Shown: positions 45,514 through 55,320, numbered from the stretch's first letter. The stretch is 64,000 bases of DNA from Lentisphaerae bacterium GWF2_50_93 (GCA_001804815.1 MHBI01000010.1:62001-126000); one strand, 5' to 3'. Translations and numbers: made by a program. The notes: generated by a model not told the origin, from the letters alone.

Positions 45514-46256
45514 TCCACCTTGAACGGCAGACCTTCAGGGAAGGTATCCTGAGGCTCGTAGCCTATGATTTCCCTGGCTGGTCCGAGATCGAAATTCTGC
45601 TTTGTCTTCCAGCGCGACGCCGCGATGAGGATGCTGTACTTTATTCCTTCAGCTTCAACAGCCTTAAGAAAGAATCTGCCGGCATCATCGTGGCTGAGGA
45701 AACAATTGCTGGAACCTTCATTATCAGCCATTTCCCTGCCCTCTTTCGGCCCTCGCGTAAACCATCCGATTCGCACGGCGATGACTGAAAGCCCAAATTT
45801 CAAGGAATACATCTGCCCGATTGATTCGGCAAAGACTTTCGCGACAGAATAATGGTTGGTTGGCGCAGTACCATATTCCACCTTCATAGGAAATTCCCTG
45901 GTCCTCCAGAACCCGTTGAAGACCTGCATCGACGAGGCAAGTATCACGCGGCGGAGCTTGTGGCGTTTTGCTGAATCCATGACATTATAGACTCCGACTA
46001 TGTTAGAGGGAAGAAGCCGGGTCATGAAATCACAGTCGTTTGCTTCCGCTCCAAGATGTACCAGGGTATCCATCGAATCCATCGCCTTGTCAACGGCCTG
46101 CATGTCGGCAAGGGAACCAATATGGAAGTCCTCGAGGTTCGGAGATTGCTTGAGATCAAATCCCCTGACATAATGGCCTGCGGCAACAAGCGCGGGAGCA
46201 ACGGCCTTTCCAATAGCTCCTGCGGAACCAGTCACAAGTATGCGGTACTTAGGCAT
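45510..46256 (-). CDS. NAD-dependent epimerase/dehydratase (extended SDR)
   Basis: 248 residues. VTGSAGAIGKAVAPAL is the Rossmann motif, HLGAEAN the NAD contact and YSVAK the catalytic Tyr-x3-Lys at ~134. The overall look, with SSMQVFNGF and RIGWFTRGP, is closest to uronate dehydrogenase-like members acting on free or nucleotide-linked sugars. It follows the putative glycosyltransferase gene by 11 bases on the same strand, consistent with a sugar-modifying operon. Confidence 0.82.
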   Translation of the reverse strand: MPKYRILVTGSAGAIGKAVAPALVAAGHYVRGFDLKQSPNLEDFHIGSLADMQAVDKAMDSMDTLVHLGAEANDCDFMTRLLPSNIVGVYNVMDSAKRHKLRRVILASSMQVFNGFWRTREFPMKVEYGTAPTNHYSVAKVFAESIGQMYSLKFGLSVIAVRIGWFTRGPKEGREMADNEGSSNCFLSHDDAGRFFLKAVEAEGIKYSILIAASRWKTKQNFDLGPAREIIGYEPQDTFPEGLPFKVE

Positions 46257-46267
46257 ATTCTATAAAT

Positions 46268-47341
46268 CTATCTTCTGATATCCTTCTTCTGATAGGGAAT
46301 TCTAGGTTCAGGAAGCTCTTCAGGCGGCGGCTCAAGTGGCGGATTAACGATTGAATCCAGTTTTTCAGCCAATTCCGCATTCAGGGTCTTTACCCGGATT
46401 ATCGACCTGTGGGGGATGCAGCTGTTCTGGAGAGCCGTCTCAGGCTGATAGATTAAAACAATCTTCCCTGCGGCCAGAGACACCACCAGGTCGGAGTGTT
46501 CGACTCCAAGAACCGTGTTCGCCCAGAGCAGATCCTCGAGCAGCGTCCTCGATGTGGACTTCTCAATCTGGGACATGCCGGAGATGAGACTGTCGTATTT
46601 GTCCTGAGACTCGTCCGGACTCAGACGGAACCTGAATTTCACATTATTCAGCTTGAAGTTGGTCACTAGGAAGCGGACGATCTCCTTCACGACATCAGTT
46701 TCGGTAAAGCCACGGAACTTGGATTCCGTATGCATCAGTCTCGACTCCTCAGGAACCGGCTCGCTGATGTAGAGGATCTTGATATCATTCCTGGGCTGTG
46801 CTTCAGGCCTCAGCTTTCTTCTAGCCTCATTTTCAAACGTCAATGCTATGTCATCGAAATATTGGTTGTTCGTCCTGAAGATCCTGTTCATGGGGAATTT
46901 CTCCTTCTGGACGATGTCAAAGGCGGATCTGTCGGTAACCCATACGGCATCAGGAAGATAATTCATCCATGTGACGGGCATGTTCTTCCACATCTCCCTT
47001 GGCAGGAAGCGCTGCCGGTAGCCGATCCAGTGATCAAGAACAGATGCCGACTTCACCTTGTTCTTCTTCGCCAGTACAATGGCCTTCCTCTCATGGTCCG
47101 ACATGAAGCTGGTGCCTGTCAGGACAAGATCAATGCTTCTCCTGTTGCTGTTTATGAAATCCAGCGGGACACTGTCCATTTTCCGGAGTTTAGCCTCGAA
47201 AACATTCACGGCTTCGCCTTCAAGACAGAAAAAATAGTTCTTGTTTGATTTTGCTTTTATCATGGACGACAGAATATGGGCTCCCCCCGCCTCGGAAGAG
47301 ACAACCAGGATATTCTTCGCCTTGTCCACAGGTGTATTCAT
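46268..47341 (-). CDS. Putative GT-B-like glycosyltransferase/surface sugar protein
   Basis: 357 residues, no signal peptide. The first half has a Rossmann-like strand KNILVVSSEAGGAHILSSMI and DLVLTGTSFMSDHERKAI; the second half has IKILYISEPVPEE, FRFRLSPDESQDKYD and VLGVEHSDLVVSLAAGKIVLIYQP, resembling the nucleotide-sugar half of GT-B enzymes. The C-terminus is Pro/Glu-rich. First gene of a two-gene operon with the SDR. Assignment is tentative; it could be another phosphate-sugar-binding family. Confidence 0.5.
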   Translation of the reverse strand: MNTPVDKAKNILVVSSEAGGAHILSSMIKAKSNKNYFFCLEGEAVNVFEAKLRKMDSVPLDFINSNRRSIDLVLTGTSFMSDHERKAIVLAKKNKVKSASVLDHWIGYRQRFLPREMWKNMPVTWMNYLPDAVWVTDRSAFDIVQKEKFPMNRIFRTNNQYFDDIALTFENEARRKLRPEAQPRNDIKILYISEPVPEESRLMHTESKFRGFTETDVVKEIVRFLVTNFKLNNVKFRFRLSPDESQDKYDSLISGMSQIEKSTSRTLLEDLLWANTVLGVEHSDLVVSLAAGKIVLIYQPETALQNSCIPHRSIIRVKTLNAELAEKLDSIVNPPLEPPPEELPEPRIPYQKKDIRR

Positions 47342-47452
47342 TTATAATGCCTTAAATAATAATCATGTTTCTAATCCAGTAATATACACCGCATTCAGCC
47401 TGAATCATTCCTTTAAGATTAAACCTTGTTCGAATTTATCGCCAGGAAATAA

Positions 47453-47482
47453 AAAACCCCGGTTTTTGAGGCCGGGGTTTTG
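47453..47482 (-). terminator. Terminator of rpsU
   Basis: AAAACCCCGG, loop, gCCGGGGTTTT with flanking A and T runs, so active in either direction. Sits 25 bases past the rpsU stop on the minus strand. Confidence 0.85.
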
Positions 47483-47504
47483 AATTCTATCATCAAGCAG
47501 AAGT

Positions 47505-47738
47505 TTAGTCCCTGCTGCTGTAGCCACCACCGCTACTTCCACCGCTGAAACCACTGCTGCTAGTTGTGTAGCTGCTCATCTTGGGGCGGCGTTCCGCGCG
47601 ACGTCTCTTCTCGCTGGGCTTCTCATAATGACGACGGTTGCGGATCTCCTTGAGCACGCCTTCCTTGTCAAGCTTCTTCTTGAGCCTGCGGAGCGCGCGG
47701 TCAATCTGTTCGCCTTTCTTCATTCTTACTTCTATCAT
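47505..47738 (-). CDS. rpsU: 30S ribosomal protein bS21 with Gly/Ser/Tyr tail
   Basis: 77 residues from ATG 47738; GGGGGTG lies 9 bases upstream, and the TTG 21 bases before is not needed. The bS21 core is [46 protein letters not shown] in the usual order. A ~20-residue Ser/Gly/Tyr tail ([17 protein letters not shown]) is added. bS21 helps initiation near the anti-Shine-Dalgarno end of 16S rRNA. Downstream of rpoD on the same strand. Confidence 0.95.
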   Translation of the reverse strand: MIEVRMKKGEQIDRALRRLKKKLDKEGVLKEIRNRRHYEKPSEKRRRAERRPKMSSYTTSSSGFSGGSSGGGYSSRD

Positions 47739-47808
47739 CTTGTTCTTCACCCCCTTCAATATTGCTATGGGTAGTTTTTAAATTCTTATGTTCTTAAATC
47801 TTCATATA

Positions 47809-47834
47809 TAATTTTTTCCGGAAGGAAAAAATTA
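47809..47834 (-). terminator. Stop-codon hairpin after rpoD
   Basis: On the minus strand TAATTTTTTCC, loop ttcc, GGAAAAAATTA: a perfect 11 bp stem starting with the rpoD stop codon itself. Confidence 0.7.
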
Positions 47835-49277
47835 TTCGTACACGAATCCTGATTCGTCGATCAGCATGGACTTGAGCTTGGTCAGGGCCTGGTTCTGTAT
47901 CTGTCTGACGCGTTCCCTGGTCCTGCCGATTTCCTGGCTTACCTCTTCAAGAGTCCGGGGCTTGTTGCCGTCGAGTCCGAACCTCATCTTGAGGATCATC
48001 TTCTCCCTCTCGTCGAGGCTTTCCATGAGATTTGTCAGGCGGCCGACCGATTCGAGGTCCCCAAGAATTCTGTCGGGGATTGAAGCTCCCCTGTCAGGGA
48101 TGATATCCTGGAATTCGCCGTCCTCGCCCTGCTGGATGGGATCGTGCAATGAGAAGGTCCTGAGATCCGCGAGCCTGAGTCCGGCGACTGTGCGCTCGCT
48201 GAACTCGAGGAAACTTGCGATTTCCGCATCAGTGGGTTCGCGTCCGAGCTTTTCAGTGAGCTTGAGGCGCGCTGATTTGATCTTGTTGATCTTTCCGGCC
48301 GACTGGACGGGGATACGTATGGTCTTGCTCTGGTTTGCCAGTGCGCGGCGCATCGACTGCTTTATCCACCATGCGGCGTACGAACTGAACTTTGCACCCT
48401 TGGCCGGATCGAATTTCTCGACGGCCCTCATCAGGCCGATGTTTCCTTCGGAGATGAGGTCGAGGAGCGGAAGTCCGAGTCCCTTGAAATCATGGGCTAT
48501 CTTGACAACGAGACGCAGGTTCGCCTTGATAAGGGTGGCGCGGGCTTCTTCCCTGAGTTTCGGATCGTTGCCATGGATCTTGGCGGCAAGTTCGACTTCC
48601 TCGTCCTTTGTGACAAGTGAGATCTGTCCGATGTCCTGCATGTACACTTTCATTGTGTCGTTCTTTGAAAGTGAGGCTGAATCGTCGGTTGCAGTTTCGC
48701 TCTTCTTGGCCTTGGCGTCGGCGCCATCCTTTGATTTTTCTGCGTCGGACTTTCTTGGCCTTCCGACTTTTCTCTTCACAGGTGCGGCTTCCTCATCGAT
48801 ATCCTCGGGAAAATCAATTTCCTCGATTTCCTTGGGCTTCTGGATGAACTTCTCCTTTTTGGAGGACGGGGCGATTTCCTTCTTTGAAAGATTCAAGGCA
48901 GCCTTTTCATCTTTTTTCGTGGCAACAGGCTTCTTCGCTTCCTTGACATTTGCAGGTTTGACGGCACTGGAGGCCTTCTCTGAAAGTTTTTTTGAAATTT
49001 CTTGCTTTACAGGCTTTGCAGGTTTCTTTTCAGCCTTTTTTGCAGGCTTGGCCGGAACTGCCAGCTTCGAGATTTTCTTGACGGGCATTTGGACTTTCTT
49101 CGCTATTTTAGCCAACGCCGGCTTTTTAGCGGCTTTTTTCACCGCCACGGCTTTTTTAGGAGCAGGCTTGGCAGGCTTCACAGCTTTCGAGGCTGGAACT
49201 ATCTTCCCCACGGGCTTCTTCGCTGCTTCGGGCTTTGATGATTTCTTTATTATCTTCTTGCTTTTTTTGGCTTTCAT
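47832..49277 (-). CDS. rpoD: RNA polymerase sigma-70 factor, RpoD type, with Lys/Ala-rich head
   Basis: 481 residues. Residues 1-~200 are low-complexity Lys/Ala/Pro with acidic blocks and replace region 1.1. Region 1.2 is NDTMKVYMQDIGQISLVT (~208), region 2 has LRLVVKIAHDFKGLGLPLLDLISEGNIGLMRAVEKFDP and FSSYAAWWIKQSMRRALANQSKTIRIP (-10 recognition), region 3 LGREPTDAEIASFL, region 4 RTLEEVSQEIGRTRERVRQIQNQALTKLK (-35 recognition). No large non-conserved region between 1.2 and 2. Probably the primary sigma, though a RpoS-like role cannot be excluded. Confidence 0.92.
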   Translation of the reverse strand: MKAKKSKKIIKKSSKPEAAKKPVGKIVPASKAVKPAKPAPKKAVAVKKAAKKPALAKIAKKVQMPVKKISKLAVPAKPAKKAEKKPAKPVKQEISKKLSEKASSAVKPANVKEAKKPVATKKDEKAALNLSKKEIAPSSKKEKFIQKPKEIEEIDFPEDIDEEAAPVKRKVGRPRKSDAEKSKDGADAKAKKSETATDDSASLSKNDTMKVYMQDIGQISLVTKDEEVELAAKIHGNDPKLREEARATLIKANLRLVVKIAHDFKGLGLPLLDLISEGNIGLMRAVEKFDPAKGAKFSSYAAWWIKQSMRRALANQSKTIRIPVQSAGKINKIKSARLKLTEKLGREPTDAEIASFLEFSERTVAGLRLADLRTFSLHDPIQQGEDGEFQDIIPDRGASIPDRILGDLESVGRLTNLMESLDEREKMILKMRFGLDGNKPRTLEEVSQEIGRTRERVRQIQNQALTKLKSMLIDESGFVYE

Positions 49278-49395
49278 AATACCTGCAAATTATGTTATTC
49301 TTCCAGTTTTTATATAATTAGGCAAACTCGGCTTTGGAAGCTGAAATTTACCCAAAAAGGCTATACAATACATTATATATGAAAAATGTCAAAAT

Positions 49396-52300
49396 ATGAA
49401 GTGCTTTGTCTGGAAAAAATTACTAAATGACTGGATTGCCCAGGGACCCCCTCCGGGAAACAAGTTCCTGAACGTGGATACGGATACTGTTTTCCCGGTA
49501 TTGATACGTTCCCTGCATGAGAGCCATGAACCCTCAATAATAATAGTTCCCAGGCTCAGCATTGCTGAGAATATCTCCTCATGCTTAAGTGTCTGGGGGG
49601 ATCTGTGCGGAAAAAGCCTTGATCCTGTACTGGTTCCTGAAACCGAGGAAGGCGAAAGGTTCATGCCTGAAAACGAGTTCCAGCGGGTGAAAGCGCTTTA
49701 CATGGCGGCCTCTGGACAGGGAAAACTCTTCATCGCCAGCTCAATTTCGTTCACCAGCCCCGTGCCTGCCGTAGATTCCCTAGGGGAAAACACGATCAGG
49801 CTGGCGCAGGGCATGCATGTAAACCTCAAGGAGCTCATAACAAAGCTCGTGGAGCTTGACTATGATGATGAAATAGAAGTGAATACCCCGGGCGAATTCG
49901 CGAGAAGGGGCGGAATAATCGATGTTTTTTCCCCGGGCAGCGCAAATCCGGCCAGAATCGAGTTCTGGGGCGACGAAGTGAATTCCATAAGGACGTTCTC
50001 AACGGAAAGCCAGCTCACCGTCCAGAATGTCGGAGAGTACACCATCATCCCCAGGAACGCCTTCGTATCTGAAAAGACAAGTTCCTCCCTTATAAGCTAT
50101 TTCAAGGACAGGAAGACGAACCTGGTCGTAGTCAATCCCGGCGAATGCATCACTCATCTGCAGAGGTTCGGCAAGGATTCGTCCCTGGAGAATTTCACCG
50201 GGATATTGGAAAAATCCAGCGAAAACACCGTAAGCCTCCTTGATCCTGCTGACTCTTCATCGTCGGAAGACGGTTCCGACTGCGACTGCATCTCACCTGT
50301 ACTGGAAATAAGAAAGACAGTCTCAGGCGAAACTGAAAGCGTATTCGGCAACCTGATGAAGAAGCTTACTGCCGGCCAGATCAGGTCATGGCAGGAGGAG
50401 GGATTCAAGGTCGCCCTCCTCGGTTCAGGCGAGAGCGGACATGAACGCATAATCTCCTGGTGCAGGGAGAATGGCATAAAAAAGGATTCCGTCGAAATCG
50501 ACATCTCGGAGATAACGTCGGGATTCGTTTTGCCGAGTGCGAAACTCGCAGTCCTCACCGAGCGCGAGCTCTTCCTGATGCCCCATCAGAGATTTGCGAA
50601 TTTCGCGCCCATAAAGAAACTGAAGGAATCCCTGAAGTCCAAGGGAATGCCCACCCTCGCCGACATTGAAGAAGGGGACCATGTGGTACACACAGGCTAT
50701 GGAATCGGGCTGTTCAAGGGGTTGAAGACCGTCACCGAAAAAGGCGTTTCCCAGGAGATGCTTCAGATTGAGTTCGCGGACGATGTCACCGTTTCAGTAC
50801 CTTTGTGGCATGCCGACATGGTTTCGCGGTACACAGGCGCCGGAAGGGCGATGCCAGTATTGAGCAGGATCGGAAGCAGGAAATGGACTAAATCAAAAAT
50901 CCAGGCGATAAGATCTGTGCGGGGTCTGGCAATCGACATGATAAGGATCCAGGCGATGCGGACCCATAATCCGGGATTCGCCTTTCCAAAGGATGATCCC
51001 GACCAGCACACCTTCGAGGAGCTGTTCAGGTTCCCGGAAACTCCCGACCAGAGGCGGTCCACCGATGAGATAAAGAAGGACATGTGTTCGCCCGTACCGA
51101 TGGACCGGCTGCTGTGCGGAGACGTCGGTTATGGAAAGACAGAAGTCGCAATGCGCGCCGCGTTCAAGGCCGTGAACTCCGGAAAACAGGTCGCGATCCT
51201 CGTACCGACAACCGTTCTGGCCCAGCAGCACCTATACACCTTTTCAGAACGTTTCGCTGAATTCCCGTTCATCATCGAGATGATCAGCCGCTTCAGGACC
51301 GCAGGAGAACAGAAAAAAATCCTCCAGGACCTGTCCGAAGGCAAGGTCGACATCATAATAGGAACCCACCGCCTCATCCAGAAGGATATCATCTTCAAGA
51401 ATCTCGGTCTGATTATCGTCGACGAGGAACAGCGGTTCGGAGTCGAACACAAGGAACGCCTCAAGCACCTCAGGGCGACCGTCGACATACTCACGATGAC
51501 CGCAACCCCGATACCGAGGACCCTCTACATGGCGATGACAGGGATCCGCGATCTCAGCACGATCATGACTCCTCCCGGGCTCCGTCTTCCTGTCCAGACG
51601 ATCGTCTGCAAATTCGACGAGAAACACGTCCGCGAGGCGATCTCCAACGAGATCCAGAGGGGCGGGCAGGTCTTCTACCTGCACAACAGGATAAGCTCGA
51701 TCGAGAAAACCTGCAAGAGACTCAAGGAGATGGTCCCGTCTGCGAACTTCGCAATCGGGCACGGAAGGATGCCGGAACATGAACTCGAAAAGGTGATGAT
51801 GGATTTCCTCGATGGGAAAACAGATGTCCTTGTAAGCACCACCATCATCGAATCAGGTCTGGACATTCCGAACGCAAACACGATAATCATTGAACGGGCG
51901 GATCGTTTCGGGCTGGCGGATCTTTACCAGCTCAGGGGAAGGGTCGGCAGATGGACGCGTCAGGCCTACGCATATCTTCTGCTTCCTCCGCACACGATAC
52001 TCGACGGGACCGTGCGCGAAAGGATAAGCGCGATCAGGCGCTACACGCATCTCGGGGCCGGGTTCAAGCTGGCACTGAGGGATCTCGAGATCAGGGGCGC
52101 TGGAAACATCCTTGGAGCGGAACAGAGCGGGCATATCAACAGGATCGGATTTGATCTCTACTGCGCCTTCCTCAAATCGGCTGTCGCGGAGCTGAAAGGG
52201 AAACCGGTGAAATTCATCCCCCAGACGGATGTATTCATCGACTTCATCGACTTCACGCATGAAGCTTCCGGAAAAGGAAGGCTCTCCGCCGCACTGCCTC

Positions 52301-52629
52301 CTGAATATATCCCCTCCGACAAGCTGAGGATCGACGCCTACCGGCAATTGAGCAAGACGGCAAGCCAGGAAGAACTTGATCAGAAAGTCTCGGAGATAGA
52401 GGACAGATATGGGAAGCTTCCTGCTTGCGCCAGGAATATGATCAAAGTTTACAGAATCAGGCTTTCACTTGCCGAATCAGGATATAAATTTCTTAGCGTG
52501 AAAGAAAATGTCGTCACACTGGGTCCGGATTTGAAAAATCAGAATGGAGAGGCAAGTTTTTTTCTCAAGGAAATGAACACTGAGAAAAAATTGAATGAAC
52601 TCCACAACTTTATAAAGGGGATCAAATAG
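49396..52629 (+). CDS. mfd: Transcription-repair coupling factor
   Basis: 1077 residues, slightly shorter than usual (~1150). N-terminal UvrB-like part with EVNTPGEFARRGGIIDVF; CarD-like RNA-polymerase-interacting domain at ~415-480 (LADIEEGDHVVHTGYGIGLFKG); helicase with Walker A GDVGYGKTEVA, DEEQ box VDEEQRFG, TATPIPRTL, and C-terminal ESGLDIPNANTIIIERADRFGLADLYQLRGRVGR; then the TRCF C-terminal domain. It removes stalled RNA polymerase and recruits UvrA. Divergent from rpoD; no clear Shine-Dalgarno at this ATG. Confidence 0.97.
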   Translation: MKCFVWKKLLNDWIAQGPPPGNKFLNVDTDTVFPVLIRSLHESHEPSIIIVPRLSIAENISSCLSVWGDLCGKSLDPVLVPETEEGERFMPENEFQRVKALYMAASGQGKLFIASSISFTSPVPAVDSLGENTIRLAQGMHVNLKELITKLVELDYDDEIEVNTPGEFARRGGIIDVFSPGSANPARIEFWGDEVNSIRTFSTESQLTVQNVGEYTIIPRNAFVSEKTSSSLISYFKDRKTNLVVVNPGECITHLQRFGKDSSLENFTGILEKSSENTVSLLDPADSSSSEDGSDCDCISPVLEIRKTVSGETESVFGNLMKKLTAGQIRSWQEEGFKVALLGSGESGHERIISWCRENGIKKDSVEIDISEITSGFVLPSAKLAVLTERELFLMPHQRFANFAPIKKLKESLKSKGMPTLADIEEGDHVVHTGYGIGLFKGLKTVTEKGVSQEMLQIEFADDVTVSVPLWHADMVSRYTGAGRAMPVLSRIGSRKWTKSKIQAIRSVRGLAIDMIRIQAMRTHNPGFAFPKDDPDQHTFEELFRFPETPDQRRSTDEIKKDMCSPVPMDRLLCGDVGYGKTEVAMRAAFKAVNSGKQVAILVPTTVLAQQHLYTFSERFAEFPFIIEMISRFRTAGEQKKILQDLSEGKVDIIIGTHRLIQKDIIFKNLGLIIVDEEQRFGVEHKERLKHLRATVDILTMTATPIPRTLYMAMTGIRDLSTIMTPPGLRLPVQTIVCKFDEKHVREAISNEIQRGGQVFYLHNRISSIEKTCKRLKEMVPSANFAIGHGRMPEHELEKVMMDFLDGKTDVLVSTTIIESGLDIPNANTIIIERADRFGLADLYQLRGRVGRWTRQAYAYLLLPPHTILDGTVRERISAIRRYTHLGAGFKLALRDLEIRGAGNILGAEQSGHINRIGFDLYCAFLKSAVAELKGKPVKFIPQTDVFIDFIDFTHEASGKGRLSAALPPEYIPSDKLRIDAYRQLSKTASQEELDQKVSEIEDRYGKLPACARNMIKVYRIRLSLAESGYKFLSVKENVVTLGPDLKNQNGEASFFLKEMNTEKKLNELHNFIKGIK

Positions 52630-52631
52630 AA

Positions 52632-53606
52632 ATGCCTGGAAAACATACTGTTGGAATAGATCTTGGAGGGACAAAAATCCTGGCGATAGTCGTGTCACCG
52701 AAACTGAAGGTCCTCGCGAGATCAAAATGCAAGACCAAGTCGGAACTTGGAATAGACGGGACCGGACGCAGGATGAAGGAGGCTTCGGAAGAGGCCCTCA
52801 AGGAAGCCGGACTCTCATGGAAGGACGTGGAAAGCATCGGGATAGCCGTCCCATCCGCGATAGATCCTGACACAGGCGACGCACTGCATTCTCCAGCGCT
52901 CGGATGGATCAACCAACCGCTGAGGAAAAGATTCCAGCAGATATTCAGGAAGAAAATTTTCCTCGAGAACGATGTCAATTGCGGCACTCTCGCCGAATTC
53001 CGCGCCGGAGCTGCCAAAGGGTACGGCACCGTAGTCGGATATTTCGTCGGGACGGGACTTGGAGGCGGCATCATCATCAACGGAAAGCTGCATACCGGCG
53101 TCCGGGGATCTGCCGGCGAACTCGGACATGAGATCATCGAATACAGGGGCAGGAAGTGCGGCTGCGGCAAGCTCGGATGCATCGAGGCCTACTGCAGCAA
53201 GACCGCGTTCTGCAGGCAGTTCCACAGGCTCATCGTGGAGGAAGGCGGGAAAAGCCTTATCAGCGAATATACCGACAACAATTTCAAGGGCATAAAAAGC
53301 AGCGTCCTTCTAAAATGCTTCAAAGCAAAAGACAAGATGACGCAAAAGGTAATTGAAAAGGGATTTTACTTCCTCGGCCTGGCCGCCGCCAACCAGGCCT
53401 CCATCATCGCGCCGGAATGCATTGTCTTCGGAGGAGGCGTCGTCGAGGCGTTCCAGAAATCGGTGATGCCCTACATCAGGAAGGGTTTCACGGAAAACCT
53501 CTTTGCTCTGTCGCCTGACGACATCAAACTCAAATTGTCCGTCCTCGGCGACGACGCAGTCCCGGTCGGAGCCGCGATATACGCAATGGAGAAGGGCGAA
53601 GTCTGA
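52632..53606 (+). CDS. ROK-family sugar kinase (glucokinase-like)
   Basis: 324 residues. VGIDLGGTKILAIV is the phosphate-binding motif; ENDVNCGTLAEFRAGAAKG and GTGLGGGIIINGKLHTG the sugar/ATP region; GELGHEIIEYRGRKCGCGKLGCIEAYCS is the ROK zinc site. ROK kinases phosphorylate glucose, N-acetylmannosamine or other hexoses; which one is not visible. Starts three bases after the mfd stop and is probably co-transcribed with it. Confidence 0.92.
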   Translation: MPGKHTVGIDLGGTKILAIVVSPKLKVLARSKCKTKSELGIDGTGRRMKEASEEALKEAGLSWKDVESIGIAVPSAIDPDTGDALHSPALGWINQPLRKRFQQIFRKKIFLENDVNCGTLAEFRAGAAKGYGTVVGYFVGTGLGGGIIINGKLHTGVRGSAGELGHEIIEYRGRKCGCGKLGCIEAYCSKTAFCRQFHRLIVEEGGKSLISEYTDNNFKGIKSSVLLKCFKAKDKMTQKVIEKGFYFLGLAAANQASIIAPECIVFGGGVVEAFQKSVMPYIRKGFTENLFALSPDDIKLKLSVLGDDAVPVGAAIYAMEKGEV

Positions 53607-53640
53607 TTATCTTAAGAGAGCTGATTTCAAAATTGCCTCA

Positions 53641-53702
53641 GGCAGGGCGGTTTCTCCGAAACCGCCGCCTCAATACGGACGGCTCTGAGAGCCATCCCTA
53701 CC
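53641..53702. repeat. GGCAGGG...CCCTACC dispersed repeat, copy 1
   Basis: 62 bases with inner stems GGCGGTTTCTCCGAAACCGCC and GGCTCTGAGAGCC. Shares ends and layout with 56310-56363. It is flanked by a 13-base direct repeat AAATTGCCTCAGG at 53630-53642 and 53721-53733. Confidence 0.65.
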
Positions 53703-53776
53703 TTGAATTCGGCAATTTTGAAATTGCCTCAGGAAACTAATGAACAAGGAATTTCCAATAGCCAAAAGGATTTGAT

Positions 53777-54346
53777 ATGGAATCGTCATTATTCGCCATG
53801 CTTGCCATGTTTTCCTGTCCGATTACAGCCGTATTAATCGTCGTGGCCGTCATCTACAACCTCCTTGTCTACAGGCGGAACCAGGCTGACAACGTCTTCT
53901 CCACCATCGATGTCATGCTCAAGAGGCGCTACGATCTCATTCCCAACCTCGTCGAGACCGTGAAGGGATATGCCAGACATGAGAAGGAGACTTTTGAAAA
54001 AGTCGCCGGGATAAGGGCTAAGGCGATTTCGGAAGGGACCAGCGCCAACGAGAAGGTAAATCTCGACGGCGAGATGAAATCCGCACTCGGCAGGATATTC
54101 GCCATCGCGGAGAATTATCCCGCCCTGAAGGCCGACGGGCAGTTCCTCAACCTGCAGAAGAACCTCACGGAGATGGAGGAGCAGATCGCCGCCGCACGCA
54201 GGGCATACAACGCGGCCGTGACGGATTTCAACAATTCATGCGAGATGTTCCCGACAAACATATTCGCGTCCATGTTCGGATTCCAGAAGAAGAACCTGTT
54301 CCAGATATCCGACAATGAAAAACAGCCGGTGAAGGCAACCATATGA
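53777..54346 (+). CDS. LemA family protein
   Basis: 189 residues. One N-terminal membrane helix (PITAVLIVVAVIYNLLVY), then the LemA signature RRNQADNVFSTIDVMLKRRYDLIPNLVETVKGYARHEKE and a helical bundle ending AYNAAVTDFNNSCEMFPTNI. LemA proteins are membrane-anchored helical proteins of unclear biochemical role. Overlaps the next gene by four bases (ATGA), so the pair works together. Confidence 0.93.
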   Translation: MESSLFAMLAMFSCPITAVLIVVAVIYNLLVYRRNQADNVFSTIDVMLKRRYDLIPNLVETVKGYARHEKETFEKVAGIRAKAISEGTSANEKVNLDGEMKSALGRIFAIAENYPALKADGQFLNLQKNLTEMEEQIAAARRAYNAAVTDFNNSCEMFPTNIFASMFGFQKKNLFQISDNEKQPVKATI

Positions 54347-55320
54347 AAACACTTGAAGATCTTAAAGGCTTCTATGCAAGCTCACTTTCCGCGAGCATGC
54401 GCGAACTCGAGGAGAAGAGAAAGCGGATCGCCGTCAGGATATATGCCATAATCTTCGGTTCCGTCTCAGTTCTCCTTGTCTCTTTCCTGCTGGCGCTCGC
54501 GCTGAAAAATCCGGTTGCCGTGATAATCGCATGCATCATAGTTCTTGTGCTTGGCATCATACTGTATTTAATATTCGTAAACGGTGAATCCAAGGCGTTC
54601 AGATCGGAGTTCAAGACCAGGATCGTCGGGGAAGTAGTGAAGTTCATCGACCCCAATCTCGGATATAGGCCTGAGCTGGGTGTCGGACAGGGCACATACA
54701 TGGACAGCCAGATATTCCTCACGAATCCGGACAGGTACAAGTGCGAGGACTATGTCTCCGGAAAGATAGGCGAGACATTCATTGAGTTTTCGGAGGTCCA
54801 CTCGGAGTACAAGACCGAGACCAGGGACAGCAAAGGACACAGGCAGACACATTGGCATACCATATTCAGGGGTCTTTTCTTCATAGCGGACTTCAACAAG
54901 AATTTTTCCGGAACGACAGTAGTACTCCCGGATCTGGCGGAAAAGACGTTCGGGTTCCTCGGCAAGATCTTCCAGTCATGGAACCTGACCAGGAACGGCA
55001 AGCTGATAAAGCTGGAGGATCCCGAATTTGAAAAGCTTTTCGTAGTCTACGGCGACGACCAGATAACGGCGAGATATATTCTTACACCCGGGCTCATGCA
55101 GAGGCTTGTGGAGTTCCGGTCAAGACTCAACAACACTATCTATCTTTCGTTCAGGAATTCAAAGGTCTATGTCGCCATATCAGTCGGAAAGGATCTTTTC
55201 GAACCCAGCATCCTGTGTTCCAACGACAGGCTCGATCTGATCCGGGAGTACTTCGAGAATCTTGCACTCGCAGGGAGGATCATCGAGGAACTGAATCTTA
55301 ACACCCGCATCTGGAAATAA
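54343..55320 (+). CDS. DUF3137-like membrane protein, partner of LemA
   Basis: 325 residues. A basic coiled N-terminus, two membrane helices at ~35-80 (IYAIIFGSVSVLLVSFLLAL, VIIACIIVLVLGIILYLIF), then a soluble beta-rich domain with FRGLFFIADFNKNFSGTTVVLPD and a C-terminal segment. The LemA/DUF3137 pair is a common two-gene unit. Ends in a palindrome shared with the convergent AraC gene. Confidence 0.82.
   Translation: MKTLEDLKGFYASSLSASMRELEEKRKRIAVRIYAIIFGSVSVLLVSFLLALALKNPVAVIIACIIVLVLGIILYLIFVNGESKAFRSEFKTRIVGEVVKFIDPNLGYRPELGVGQGTYMDSQIFLTNPDRYKCEDYVSGKIGETFIEFSEVHSEYKTETRDSKGHRQTHWHTIFRGLFFIADFNKNFSGTTVVLPDLAEKTFGFLGKIFQSWNLTRNGKLIKLEDPEFEKLFVVYGDDQITARYILTPGLMQRLVEFRSRLNNTIYLSFRNSKVYVAISVGKDLFEPSILCSNDRLDLIREYFENLALAGRIIEELNLNTRIWK

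Noticed and set aside
47866..49317. 483-codon frame on the plus strand opposite rpoD
   Set aside because: It mirrors rpoD, whose GC-rich third positions and Lys/Ala repeats keep the antisense frame open; the translation is Phe/Ser-rich nonsense.
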